DNA from: Oscillospiraceae bacterium
GTDB lineage: Bacteria; Bacillota_A; Clostridia; Oscillospirales; CAG-272
Direction of reading: 5' to 3'
NCBI GenBank assembly: GCA_015063335.1
Contig: SVUH01000021.1
Span: forward strand, 1 to 26,337
Length of the DNA stretch: 26,337 bases
The translations under genes and the position numbers were made by a program. Below, one piece after another: positions 7,925 to 15,804 of the stretch. How positions within the stretch are numbered: position 1 is the first letter of the stretch; each line of letters begins with the position of its first letter. A model generated the notes under the pieces. It saw nothing but the letters and a program-made list of their open reading frames with translations, had not been told where the DNA came from and made no database searches.

Positions 7925-8495
7925 AAATATCACGGTAGAATTTGATACGCAAACCGTTATTAAAAATCTTTCGTTTGAATTTGAAAAAGGAAAGATTTAC
8001 GGCATTACCGGTGCATCAGGTGTCGGAAAAACTACGCTTATAAATGCAATAGCGGGAACGGTAAAGCTTAAAGAAGGACGCATTATAAAGGATACTGAAA
8101 AGATAGGATATATCTTCCAGGACCCTCGACTTTTTCCGTGGTTAAGTGCCATTGAAAACGTAATCTGTACTTGCCCCGATAAGCAAAAGGCGCTATACTA
8201 TCTCAGTTTGCTTTTAAGCGACAGTGAAAATAAATATCCCCATGAGCTTTCGGGAGGCATGAAACAGCGTGTCTCAATTGCAAGAGCACTTGCATACGAG
8301 CCCGAGCTTCTCTTGCTTGACGAGCCTTTCAAGGGGCTTGACGAGGAAAACAAACGCAATACCGTACAGACGGTTCTCGAGCATTTAAAGGGCAAAACGG
8401 CTATTATGGTTTCTCATGACCGTGACGAGCTTGCTCTTTGCGACGTTGTATTAAATATGGACGGCGCTCCGGTAAGTGAGCTTTTGGTATTATAA
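7911..8495 (+). CDS. ABC transporter ATP-binding protein
   Basis: Energises the importer encoded just upstream. Seen: Walker A GASGVGKTT (34-42), Q-loop Gln70 in FQDPRLFPW, signature LSGGMKQR (113-120), Walker B LLLLDEP (Asp137, Glu138) and the switch histidine in VSHDRDE. All ATPase motifs are intact. At 194 residues it is shorter than the usual 240-260 for SsuB/TauB, lacking the C-terminal extension. I chose the ATG at 7911 because GGGAGGTGA lies five bases before it; a GTG at 7902 falls inside that ribosome binding site. The last gene of the operon; a bidirectional terminator follows directly. Confidence 0.93.
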   Translation: MIRLENITVEFDTQTVIKNLSFEFEKGKIYGITGASGVGKTTLINAIAGTVKLKEGRIIKDTEKIGYIFQDPRLFPWLSAIENVICTCPDKQKALYYLSLLLSDSENKYPHELSGGMKQRVSIARALAYEPELLLLDEPFKGLDEENKRNTVQTVLEHLKGKTAIMVSHDRDELALCDVVLNMDGAPVSELLVL

Positions 8496-8499
8496 ATAT

Positions 8500-8540
8500 A
8501 ATAAAGCGGGTACGCAATTTGATTGCGTACCCGCTTTATT
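8500..8540. terminator. Bidirectional terminator between the ABC operon and the phosphatase gene
   Basis: A perfect 19-bp stem (8500-8518 with 8522-8540) around a 3-base loop, with AT-rich ends on both sides, between two convergent genes. Confidence 0.85.
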
Positions 8541-8556
8541 ATTGATATTAATTAAA

Positions 8557-9957
8557 TTACTGACCGAACTTTGTTACACCCCAGAACGAAGCGATCGTCT
8601 TGGGAATTTTAATGTTTTCAACGACCATATTGTTGAAATTCTTAGCTCCGTCACCGTAAGCAAAGATCGGAACGTTTACACCGGTATGGTTTTTACTGTT
8701 AAATTTAAAGTTTTCATCTAATCCGCCGGTTTCATGGTCAGCTGTAATAAGAACAAACGTTTCGGGATTATAAAACGCAAATTCCATAACGATACCTATA
8801 ACCTGATTAAAGCGAACCATGCAATCAAAGGTCTTATCTATTTTGTTGGGGTGACAATAAGAGTCGATATGCGCTTCCTCATACATCATGAAAAATCCGT
8901 TTTCATTTTCAGAGAGCTTCGTGAGAGTATTGTTAACCTTTTTTTCAATAGTTCTAATGCCCACCTTGTCGAAATAGTTGTACTCACAATCTATGATCGT
9001 TCCATACTTATCCTTGAGCGCTTTCTGAGAAGCTACTATGCCTTCCTCGTCATATCTGTCATTAGCATGTGCAGAAAAGCTTGCCGGTGTAGCTCCGCCT
9101 TGTCCCTCTGTTGACATTACCGCAGTAGCCATATTCAAAGAGCCTGCAAGCTCCGTCAAGGACTGAATGTCTTTCATATTCGTATCCCTTCCGATATAGC
9201 TGTTATTTGTCTTATATCCCGTAGCAAGTGCTGTTCCGCCTGCCGCACTATCCGTTACTTTGTTATTAGCGCTTGCAGTCTTGGACTGTCCCTCATAAGG
9301 AAGGAGATATCCGTAGAATATATCCTCGCCGTCACTGTATGATATATCCTTGGCATCAAATTTTTCAAACATCTTCGTCTGGTTATATCCCATTCCGTCG
9401 CCGATAAGCATGATGAAATTCTTTGCTTCCTTTACTATCGGCTCGTGTATGCTTACTTCCTTGGGTACCTGTGCGTCAAAGCACTCGCCCGTTATGTAGG
9501 TCTCAACGAAGAAATATGCCGCAGCAGCGATTACGAAATAGTCTCCCTCAAGAGCGATGTGGTTGTCGTTAGCAAGGATAGCAAACTGCACGTTTTTTGT
9601 ATCGGCATCAAGTGCTTTTGAAATATCACGAGAGGTTTCTCCAACTACTATTTCATGCGCAAAGCTATCAGAATCGTCTTTCTTGACATCAAGCTTTACA
9701 GTGGTGCGAGCCTCGATCTGCTCGCTTATGTATTTAGCGGCACGCTGGCTGTAGTCAACATCCTTAGCGCTGTAAACTATGGTGTATTCATCAAGCGGAA
9801 CGCCGTTTATCTGTCTTACATCGGAGCTTTCTGTTTCTGCGCTCTGCGTGTCTGTATTGCTGGTGTCAGCATCGCCCGTGTTATTATTACACGAAACAAA
9901 TGACAAAAGCATCAATAAAATTGCAAGCATGAGTGAAATGATCTTAAATTTTCTCAT
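8557..9957 (-). CDS. Alkaline phosphatase-family lipoprotein with an extra N-terminal domain
   Basis: A 466-residue surface lipoprotein: signal peptide with lipobox ending at Cys23 (SFVSC), then a Ser/Thr/Asp-rich linker. Residues ~55-165 form an alpha/beta domain (DEYTIVYSAKD, IVVGETSRD) resembling the N-terminal domains seen on some glycosidases. The alkaline phosphatase domain follows, with FIMLIGDGMG (Asp187), nucleophile Ser237 in TDSAAGGTA, ATPASFSAH, Glu360/Asp365/His369 in EEAHIDSYCH, ADHETGG (Asp407-His408) and NHTG (His424). These match the two-zinc and metal-ligand set of PhoA, so activity is likely. It releases phosphate from extracellular monoesters by family knowledge; the true substrate is unknown. 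It starts 3 bases after the SGNH hydrolase gene, with AGAGGT as ribosome binding site. Confidence 0.9.
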   Translation of the reverse strand: MRKFKIISLMLAILLMLLSFVSCNNNTGDADTSNTDTQSAETESSDVRQINGVPLDEYTIVYSAKDVDYSQRAAKYISEQIEARTTVKLDVKKDDSDSFAHEIVVGETSRDISKALDADTKNVQFAILANDNHIALEGDYFVIAAAAYFFVETYITGECFDAQVPKEVSIHEPIVKEAKNFIMLIGDGMGYNQTKMFEKFDAKDISYSDGEDIFYGYLLPYEGQSKTASANNKVTDSAAGGTALATGYKTNNSYIGRDTNMKDIQSLTELAGSLNMATAVMSTEGQGGATPASFSAHANDRYDEEGIVASQKALKDKYGTIIDCEYNYFDKVGIRTIEKKVNNTLTKLSENENGFFMMYEEAHIDSYCHPNKIDKTFDCMVRFNQVIGIVMEFAFYNPETFVLITADHETGGLDENFKFNSKNHTGVNVPIFAYGDGAKNFNNMVVENIKIPKTIASFWGVTKFGQ

Positions 9958-9960
9958 AAA

Positions 9961-10911
9961 TTACCTCTTTTCTTTTTTTAATATATTTATTAAATTTTCC
10001 GCATATAAGGAAAATCCAATTCCGTTTGGATGCAAGCCATCGGTATAGAGATCGCTTATAGGTGGTACGAGAGATGCACCGTCTATATGGATAAATCTGT
10101 ACTTTTGGGCTTCGCTTGCAATCGCGCTTCTGTATTTTTTAAATCTTTCGGGAGACTCATTCTCCTTAAGCACTCGCCATATAGGAGAAATAACGAATAT
10201 TCTCTTATCTCCGTATATCCTCGAAAGCTTTGCCATGTACTCGCACATATACGTATAAAACTCATCAAAGTTCTCTCGGAGCGTAAAATCGTTCGTTCCG
10301 TACCCTACGACTACCCAATCAAAATCCATCGGCAGTTGCTCTAAAAATTCAGGATAAAAGCACGAACCGCCAACACCTTGAATAACGCTTTCGGCATTGA
10401 AATATCTCGAGACCTTATTGGCAAACGACAGCGAGTCAAAGCCCGATTCCCAGCCCTGCGTTATGGAGTCACCCATAAAGAGTATCTTTCTATCGAAATC
10501 GTGCCGCCTTACGTACGCTCCGTCGTCAAGCTCAATAGACTTAAGCTTACCCTCCTTATGCGAGGGAAAATAAACGGTAATGCGCGCGTCCTCGACAGGC
10601 TCTCCATTGGGAGTATCAATATCAACGGACAGCGATTGCGTATTTTTCATAGTATATCTGAAAAATCCGTCGATATATATTTCAAATTTTGCGGGAAATT
10701 CGATCTCCAAATTCAAGTGCCTTGAATTTGTATGAAAGTCAAGACGTATTCCCGTGGTGTGCTTCGCTCTTTCCGCAAACGTAGCATTTATCTCGCCCCA
10801 CATGGGAATCATGTAAGGAAAATATTTATAGGGCTTTATTTCTCCGTCAATATTTTCCATATAAACCGCACCTACGGTTATTTCTTTTATTTGATCAAAT
10901 GATAAAACCAT
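9961..10911 (-). CDS. SGNH/GDSL-type esterase with N-terminal beta domain
   Basis: The 316-residue protein has residues 1-140 as a beta-rich jelly-roll-like domain, as in two-domain carbohydrate esterases. An SGNH hydrolase domain follows: block I FMGDSIT (Ser149), block II glycine in GVGGS, block III GTND (205-208) and the catalytic pair in DGLHPNGIG. All four SGNH blocks are present. Likely role by family: removal of O-acetyl or other ester groups from sugars; specificity is inferred only. No signal peptide is visible, unlike the lipoprotein phosphatase encoded 3 bases downstream. The start is uncertain: the ATG at 10911 with GGTGG just upstream is preferred; a TTG at 10929 preceded by AGAGGA would add six residues. 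Confidence 0.85.
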   Translation of the reverse strand: MVLSFDQIKEITVGAVYMENIDGEIKPYKYFPYMIPMWGEINATFAERAKHTTGIRLDFHTNSRHLNLEIEFPAKFEIYIDGFFRYTMKNTQSLSVDIDTPNGEPVEDARITVYFPSHKEGKLKSIELDDGAYVRRHDFDRKILFMGDSITQGWESGFDSLSFANKVSRYFNAESVIQGVGGSCFYPEFLEQLPMDFDWVVVGYGTNDFTLRENFDEFYTYMCEYMAKLSRIYGDKRIFVISPIWRVLKENESPERFKKYRSAIASEAQKYRFIHIDGASLVPPISDLYTDGLHPNGIGFSLYAENLINILKKEKR

Positions 10912-10947
10912 ATAACCACCGACACCCAAAATCCTCTGTCAAACATA

Positions 10948-10976
10948 ATTATAACATATATTTGCACATTTTTCAA
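10948..10976 (-). promoter_or_regulatory. Promoter of the SGNH esterase-phosphatase operon
   Basis: On the minus strand TTGAAA (10976-10971), 17-nt spacer, TATAAT (10953-10948), followed by a ~30-nt leader. No sigG terminator hairpin is evident between 10977 and 11019, so some readthrough from sigG is possible. Confidence 0.7.
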
Positions 10977-11019
10977 GTACTTTACAAAAAACATTGCAAA
11001 TAAAGGTAATTTTTATTCG

Positions 11020-11793
11020 TTAAATTTGTCTTCTCATGTGCTCAAGTGCGCCTTTTTCAAGTCTTGACACCTGCGCTTGCGATATCCCGATCTCCTCTGC
11101 TATCTCCATTTGAGTTTTGTTTTTATAATACCGCAGGCTGATAATAGTCTTTTCTCGCTCGTTTAAGCTTTTCATAGCTTGCTTTAACACAATGCTTTCA
11201 AGCCAGATCTCGTCGGAGCTGTTTGTATCGCTTATCTGATCCATGACGTATATCGAATCTCCTCCCTCGTTATACACCGGCTCGTAAAGAGAGATCGGCT
11301 CAATTATAGCTTCCATCGCTCGGACGATCGCATCCTTGCTCTCCCCCAGATGCTTTGCTATATCGTCGACCGTCGGCTCGCATTCCTTTGTCTTTATAAG
11401 CTCCTCCTTTGCCTGAAGCGCGCGGTAAGCAAGATCGCGCACCGAGCGGCTTATCCTTATGGAATTATTATCGCGAAGATACCTGCGGATCTCTCCGATT
11501 ATCATGGGAACGGCATAGGTGGAAAATTTTACGTCAAGGTCGGTATTGAAATTATCCACCGCCTTGACAAGCCCTATACACCCCACCTGAAAGAGATCGT
11601 CAAGATTTTCTCGCCTGCCCGTAAATCGCTGAACTACACTTAAAACAAGCCTCAGGTTTCCGTTTATGAGATCTCGCCGAGCTGCTTCGTCTCCTTGCTT
11701 TATACGCTCGAGAAGCGCCTTCTTTTCGTCGTCCGAGAGGACCTTTAGCTCCGACGTATTTACGCCGCAGATTTCAACTTTATTATAATACAT
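11020..11793 (-). CDS. sigG: RNA polymerase sporulation sigma factor G
   Basis: The late forespore-specific sigma-70 family factor. The 257-residue product has the SigG N-terminal signature NKVEICGVNTSEL. Region 2 follows with NLRLVLSVVQRF, DDLFQVGCIGLVKAVDNF and the near-invariant KFSTYAVPMIIGEIRRYLRD. Region 3 includes SLYEPVYNEGGDSIYVMDQI, and region 4 has the helix-turn-helix MEIAEEIGISQAQVSRLEK. I chose the ATG at 11793 because it aligns with known SigG N-termini and has GGGAG five bases upstream. An ATG at 11811 in the same frame would place that ribosome binding site inside the gene. The site is buried in a 14-bp inverted repeat. The gene lies about 100 bases downstream of dpaB, rather than next to spoIIGA-sigE as in Bacillus. 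Confidence 0.96.
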   Translation of the reverse strand: MYYNKVEICGVNTSELKVLSDDEKKALLERIKQGDEAARRDLINGNLRLVLSVVQRFTGRRENLDDLFQVGCIGLVKAVDNFNTDLDVKFSTYAVPMIIGEIRRYLRDNNSIRISRSVRDLAYRALQAKEELIKTKECEPTVDDIAKHLGESKDAIVRAMEAIIEPISLYEPVYNEGGDSIYVMDQISDTNSSDEIWLESIVLKQAMKSLNEREKTIISLRYYKNKTQMEIAEEIGISQAQVSRLEKGALEHMRRQI

Positions 11794-11794
11794 A

Positions 11795-11840
11795 AATACT
11801 CCCGATATCAAGGCTTAGCCTCTGTTATATCGGGAGTATT
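11795..11840 (-). promoter_or_regulatory. Leader hairpin sequestering the sigG ribosome binding site
   Basis: Positions 11827-11840 and 11795-11808 are perfect 14-bp inverted repeats around an 18-base loop, which itself has a small AGGC/GCCT stem. In the sigG transcript the 3' arm contains the GGGAG ribosome binding site and ends one base before the ATG. The hairpin is followed by only three U residues on this strand, so repression of translation is more likely than termination. Function is inference; the pairing is seen directly. Confidence 0.7.
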
Positions 11841-11865
11841 GACGTTTTTGCGGTAGTATTATTCA
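11835..11865 (-). promoter_or_regulatory. Weak candidate sigma-F/sigma-G type promoter for sigG
   Basis: On the minus strand TGAATA (11865-11860), 18-nt spacer, CAATACT (11841-11835). The -35 fits the sigma-G pattern well; the -10 matches CATNNTA poorly. If real, transcription would start near 11828, inside or just past the hairpin's 5' arm. Confidence 0.25.
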
Positions 11866-11893
11866 AGTTTTTGGCTGCCACTTTTTACCTTAT

Positions 11894-12454
11894 CTAAATA
11901 AAAATCTTTTGATACTGCTCCCCCTTTATTGCTTCGTCAAGCGTTGGCTTGAGCAATGAAAAATCCGCTATCAGGGAATGTGGCTTATTCTTCGGATCGT
12001 CCTGATAAAGCGGTACAAAGTATACGCACTTTCGTGAAAGAAGCTGCCCGATATTTTTAAGGTTTGCCGAGAGGGCGTCGTTTGAGGCAAGCGCAATTAC
12101 AAGCGGACGGTCGCTTCTCAGATGAGCTTTTGCCGCCATTGTCACCGCTGTATCGGTAATACCGTTTGCCATTTTTGCCAGGGTGTTTCCCGTGCAAGGA
12201 CAGATTATCATTGCTTCAAGTGCCATTTTAGGTCCTATCGGTTCTGCATCAAGAACAGTATGGATCACCTCGTGACCGCAAATCTCGGTGACGTCACTTA
12301 TAAGCTTTTCGGCTTTTCCAAATCGCGTATCGGTCGAATAAACGTTCTCGCTCATTATCGGCAAGACGTCATATCCGCTTTCTATGAGCATTTTAAGCTG
12401 TGCAAGCGCATATTTATGTGTACAGTAGGAGCCGCACATAGCAAAGCCGATCAT
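11894..12454 (-). CDS. dpaB: Dipicolinate synthase subunit B
   Basis: Subunit of the two-part enzyme that makes dipicolinic acid from a dihydrodipicolinate-pathway intermediate in the mother cell for loading into the spore core. The 187-residue flavoprotein-like product shows MIGFAMCGSYCTHKYAL at the start, IICPCTGNTLAKMANGITD and AAKAHLRSDRPLVIALASND, matching SpoVFB/DpaB. The start at 12454 has GGAGGTGA four bases upstream and overlaps the dpaA stop by 4 bases (ATGA), so the two subunits are translationally coupled. An in-frame upstream ATG at 12493 lies inside dpaA and is not preferred. Transcripts may continue into sigG, as no strong terminator separates them. Confidence 0.95.
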   Translation of the reverse strand: MIGFAMCGSYCTHKYALAQLKMLIESGYDVLPIMSENVYSTDTRFGKAEKLISDVTEICGHEVIHTVLDAEPIGPKMALEAMIICPCTGNTLAKMANGITDTAVTMAAKAHLRSDRPLVIALASNDALSANLKNIGQLLSRKCVYFVPLYQDDPKNKPHSLIADFSLLKPTLDEAIKGEQYQKIFI

Positions 12455-13356
12455 TTCCTCACCTCCATTTTTTCGAAGGCTTGGCAAACGCACTCACCGA
12501 TAAGTATTCCCGCAGTATGCGGAGCGTACTTTCCGGGAAGCGAGGAAGCCCATAAAACGTTCGTACCAAGCTCGCGCGCTGCGCAGATGTCAACTCCGCC
12601 GGGTGCTGACGCAAGCTCTATAACAGTCAGGGCTTTATCCGCACGCTCGAGAAATTTTCTGTCAAATATCCATGAGGGTACGGTGTTGAAGATTATATCA
12701 TACCCATGCTCAAGCTCGCCGCTCCAGCCGCTCTCCCCGTCTATGAGAAGCGTTTTGCACCCCATGATTTCAAAATATGCGAGCGCATCGGCATTTCTGC
12801 CCGCGACCGTAACTCGGCTCCCAAGCTTTAAAAGAAGCTCGCAGAGAAGCCTTGATATTCTTCCCGTTCCCGTCACCGCTACTGTCGCTCCTCGCAAACA
12901 CTTATCGAGGCTGTTCATGGCAATGCTTATTGCCGCCTCTGCGGTGATATATGCATTCTTTATCTGCAATGGCTCGCAAAGAAAATAATCGTAAACCTTT
13001 ACTCCCTTTGCCTGCGCCTTTACAGTTGTACTTGGTGGTATTCGTCCGCCGAAAAGTATTGATTTTTCCTCCATGGCTTCAATAATACTGTCAAGTGTAA
13101 TTCTTTGATTTTCAAGGTATCCGGGACAGTTCAAGGTCACTCCGTCCGTGCTTACGGGCAAGGGCAACACCACCGCATCGGCATCTTTAAGAGCCTCGCG
13201 CACGTCGTCACACTCACGTATTTCGGTGTCGTCCGTGCATTCACGGCAAAGCGCGCTTACGCAAATACTGATGTTTTCATTTGCGCAGATCGACCTTGCA
13301 ACCGCGTATTGGCGCATATCTCCGCCAAGAATAGCAAATTTATATTTGTGCTTCAT
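12451..13356 (-). CDS. dpaA: Dipicolinate synthase subunit A
   Basis: Catalytic, nucleotide-binding partner of DpaB in spore dipicolinate synthesis. The 301-residue product has an N-terminal Rossmann-like segment (FAILGGDMRQYAVA) and PLPVSTDGVTLNCP. It also has a central NAD(P)-binding motif, VAVTGTGRISRLL, followed by VTVAGRNADALAYFE, and then FNTVPSWIF and ELASAPGGVD, as in SpoVFA. The start at 13356 has GGGAG about eight bases upstream; an in-frame ATG at 13371 overlaps that site and is less likely. In Bacillus the operon is sigma-K dependent. Here CATATCATA at 13404-13396 resembles a sigma-K/sigma-E -10 element, but no matching -35 is evident. Confidence 0.95.
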   Translation of the reverse strand: MKHKYKFAILGGDMRQYAVARSICANENISICVSALCRECTDDTEIRECDDVREALKDADAVVLPLPVSTDGVTLNCPGYLENQRITLDSIIEAMEEKSILFGGRIPPSTTVKAQAKGVKVYDYFLCEPLQIKNAYITAEAAISIAMNSLDKCLRGATVAVTGTGRISRLLCELLLKLGSRVTVAGRNADALAYFEIMGCKTLLIDGESGWSGELEHGYDIIFNTVPSWIFDRKFLERADKALTVIELASAPGGVDICAARELGTNVLWASSLPGKYAPHTAGILIGECVCQAFEKMEVRK

Positions 13357-13395
13357 ATTTCTATCTCCCATTAAGAGATTTTGGAATTACATTAT

Positions 13396-13404
13396 TATGA
13401 TATG
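13396..13404 (-). promoter_or_regulatory. Possible sigma-K/sigma-E-like -10 element upstream of dpaA
   Basis: CATATCATA on the minus strand fits the mother-cell -10 pattern CATANNNTA, 40 bases before the dpaA start. I find no AC-type -35 at 16-17 bases, so this is weak. Confidence 0.25.
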
Positions 13405-13409
13405 AAGCA

Positions 13410-13431
13410 AAGCCTTGTTTTGACAAAGCTT
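13410..13431 (-). terminator. Weak hairpin at the end of comEC
   Basis: A 9-bp stem with one G-U pair around a CAAA loop, overlapping the comEC stop codon. There is no proper U tract after it, so termination would be partial at best. Confidence 0.3.
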
Positions 13432-15727
13432 ATTTGAACGTCAGCGTAACTGTTTGATATTTTCCGCTTATAAAGTAGCTATGCTCGTCCGATGCCTCAA
13501 CAAGGCTTCTTCGCGCCACCTCCTCCGAGGTATATATCACGGTAGCGCTCGGCAAAACCGCGCACGAAAAATTATCCTCATGTGTGTTGTCACCGCCGAC
13601 AATTATCCCCATACATTCCGAGGTAAACGAATCAATGACCTCGGGACTGCACATCTCAAAGGTACACTCGTCAACATATCCCAAGCTCTCGTCCTGTCCG
13701 TACACGAAAACGGCATTTCCCTTTTGCTCGCCGTCGCGGAAATTTCCCACGCCGAGCGTCACGTTTCCTACCGTAAATGAGTCTCCGTTTTCATAAAGAT
13801 ATACGTTAACGCCGAGCCTATCTGCAAGCTCTGAAAGCTCCAGCGCACGACTTATGTCAGCCTGTTCCATAGGCTTTGGTATATATATACTTTTTACTAT
13901 GTTCTTGCGAAGAAAATACTCCATTGACGATATGTGATAATTGGTTATATTCGTAAAGATTATACTGTCAACGTAGGTCGCGCCGTACTTAGCTGAATCC
14001 GTAAGCGCATCGGAAAAGCCGTCGTATGCGCCGCTCGACATATCGACTATACACGTTTTTCCACAGCTTGTAATAGCCACAGTCTCACTGCTTCCACTCT
14101 TATAATACGTCATATTATTAGGTGCAAATGAGTTATATGCCGCAACGCCTATCCCAAGTGAAAGAGAAAACACAAGAAAAGGAACGCAAATGAGCCATTT
14201 TCTTTTTAGCTTTATAACAAGAAGCACTACGAGTGCTACTGTAAACAGTACGACCAATATCCAAGCAAAGGCATATCGCAAGGAGATGGTTGCAACAGAA
14301 AGCGCAGAAAGCTTTTTTGCTACCCAGATCATAGCCGCGCCAATTTTTTCCGTTGCGGCGACTCCGACAGAGCCTACGTACGGAATAGAACCAAAAAGCA
14401 TAAATGCGAGTCCAAAGATCATAAATACGGTGCTGATAGGCGAGAGCAGCATATTCGCGGGCACGGAAACCAGAGAAAGCTCTCCGAAGAAATACCACTG
14501 AATAGGAAGCAAAAACATAGTTGAGATCAAGGTCATTGCCGCTGTCATCACAGCCGCCTTTATTGCCTTGACAGACACAGCAATAAATCTGTTCTCTATT
14601 TTAGGTAATCTAATTGCTTCGTTTACTAACGGATATACCGTTAAAAGCCCGAGCGTTGCCAAAAAGGACATCCACAGACCAAGCTCGTATACGGAATACG
14701 GGAAAATAAGCATGGTGACCGATACTGCGATAAACAACGTAGTAGGCGCATCGGGCTCCTCGGAAAGCAAAAAGGCTATGTAAACTATCCACAGCATAAA
14801 TACGGAGCGAAGCGCTGACATTGAAAATCCCGTAAGACAAAGCAAGCCGACTGACAAAAGAGAGACTACCGCCATTCTTCCGAGCTTTGGAACGTAAAGC
14901 TTTTTTAAGATCAATTCAACAAAGCCAAGGAGAACAGTAATGTGCATTCCGCTTACCGCAAACAGGTGAGATACGCCCGTTCTGCGGAAATCTCTCAGCG
15001 TCTCGGTTGACATATCCGACGTATCTCCGATAAGAAAGCCCTTTACCATACCGCCCAGTTCTTCGCCGAACACCGTGACCGCTCTGTTGCTAACAAGCTC
15101 GCGCATCTGAAATAAGGTCACGTGTATTCCGTTACGGGCAAAGATCCGCTCCCACAGCGGCGCTTCATAATCAAAGCGGTCTACAAGCGCCGCGGCGTTC
15201 CCGTCAAGATCAACGCTTAAGAGAATATCGTTGTCGAGATAGCGGCTTTCGTCCGCATCTTTCTTAACAGGCGAGATCTCAACCTCAGCATATAGCACGT
15301 CACCGATATTGAGAGGGGTATCCGAGGAGCAGGTCAGGATAGATTTTTTGCGAACTTCCTCGCCATCTATATTTTCTATGTAAACGACGTACTTATCAGT
15401 ATATCTTGAGGAATACTCTTTATCTATGATACTTATAGCCGCATTATATTTTCCCTCATATTTTTGGGCTCTATCACGGGGCAGATCGACCCTGAGCGCG
15501 ACGTTCGCAATCGACGCGAGCATTACCAATAAGCAAAGCACCGAAAAAAGAACGTGCATTCTGTACTTTTTAAGTATTATGAAAAGCACACTGCAAAAAA
15601 TTAAGGCTATCCCCACGGAGACGACTATCCACGTTTTCACCTCAAGCGCTACCTGCGCTGAGATCGCAGCCGTAATGATAAACAGTAAGCAAAATAAGCA
15701 CAGCGGACGCCTATGAAACAGTCCCAA
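13430..15727 (-). CDS. comEC: ComEC/Rec2-type DNA-uptake channel protein with degenerate C-terminal domain
   Basis: The 765-residue polytopic membrane protein is the presumed channel that passes single-stranded DNA into the cytoplasm during transformation. Layout: two or three N-terminal membrane segments, an OB-fold-like DUF4131 region (about 90-180), and the competence domain. The competence domain carries KGFLIGDTSDMS, FRRTGVSHLFAVSGMHITVL (248-267) and many membrane segments to about residue 530. A metallo-beta-lactamase-like tail completes the protein. In that tail the usual HxDxDH metal motif reads FTNITNYHISS (about 591-601), so the metal ligands are mostly lost. The start is TTG at 15727 with GGGAGG nine bases upstream. 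No comEA is adjacent. Its promoter shares a -35 box with acpP on the other strand. Confidence 0.92.
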   Translation of the reverse strand: MGLFHRRPLCLFCLLFIITAAISAQVALEVKTWIVVSVGIALIFCSVLFIILKKYRMHVLFSVLCLLVMLASIANVALRVDLPRDRAQKYEGKYNAAISIIDKEYSSRYTDKYVVYIENIDGEEVRKKSILTCSSDTPLNIGDVLYAEVEISPVKKDADESRYLDNDILLSVDLDGNAAALVDRFDYEAPLWERIFARNGIHVTLFQMRELVSNRAVTVFGEELGGMVKGFLIGDTSDMSTETLRDFRRTGVSHLFAVSGMHITVLLGFVELILKKLYVPKLGRMAVVSLLSVGLLCLTGFSMSALRSVFMLWIVYIAFLLSEEPDAPTTLFIAVSVTMLIFPYSVYELGLWMSFLATLGLLTVYPLVNEAIRLPKIENRFIAVSVKAIKAAVMTAAMTLISTMFLLPIQWYFFGELSLVSVPANMLLSPISTVFMIFGLAFMLFGSIPYVGSVGVAATEKIGAAMIWVAKKLSALSVATISLRYAFAWILVVLFTVALVVLLVIKLKRKWLICVPFLVFSLSLGIGVAAYNSFAPNNMTYYKSGSSETVAITSCGKTCIVDMSSGAYDGFSDALTDSAKYGATYVDSIIFTNITNYHISSMEYFLRKNIVKSIYIPKPMEQADISRALELSELADRLGVNVYLYENGDSFTVGNVTLGVGNFRDGEQKGNAVFVYGQDESLGYVDECTFEMCSPEVIDSFTSECMGIIVGGDNTHEDNFSCAVLPSATVIYTSEEVARRSLVEASDEHSYFISGKYQTVTLTFK

Positions 15728-15804
15728 GAATACACGCCTCCCTTCTTTTTGATATTCTGCTTTTAGTTAAAAAGTTAATAATTCTTGAATTTTTAGTATT
15801 AAGT

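Noticed and set aside
11795..11840. The sigG leader hairpin as an ordinary terminator of dpaAB
   Set aside because: On the minus strand it is followed by TTTATG, too short a U run; the run of T on the plus side has no plus-strand gene to terminate. Kept as a translational control element.
12122..12988. 288-residue open frame opposite dpaA/dpaB
   Set aside because: Antisense shadow; the dpa genes on the other strand have family motifs, coupled overlap and good ribosome binding sites.
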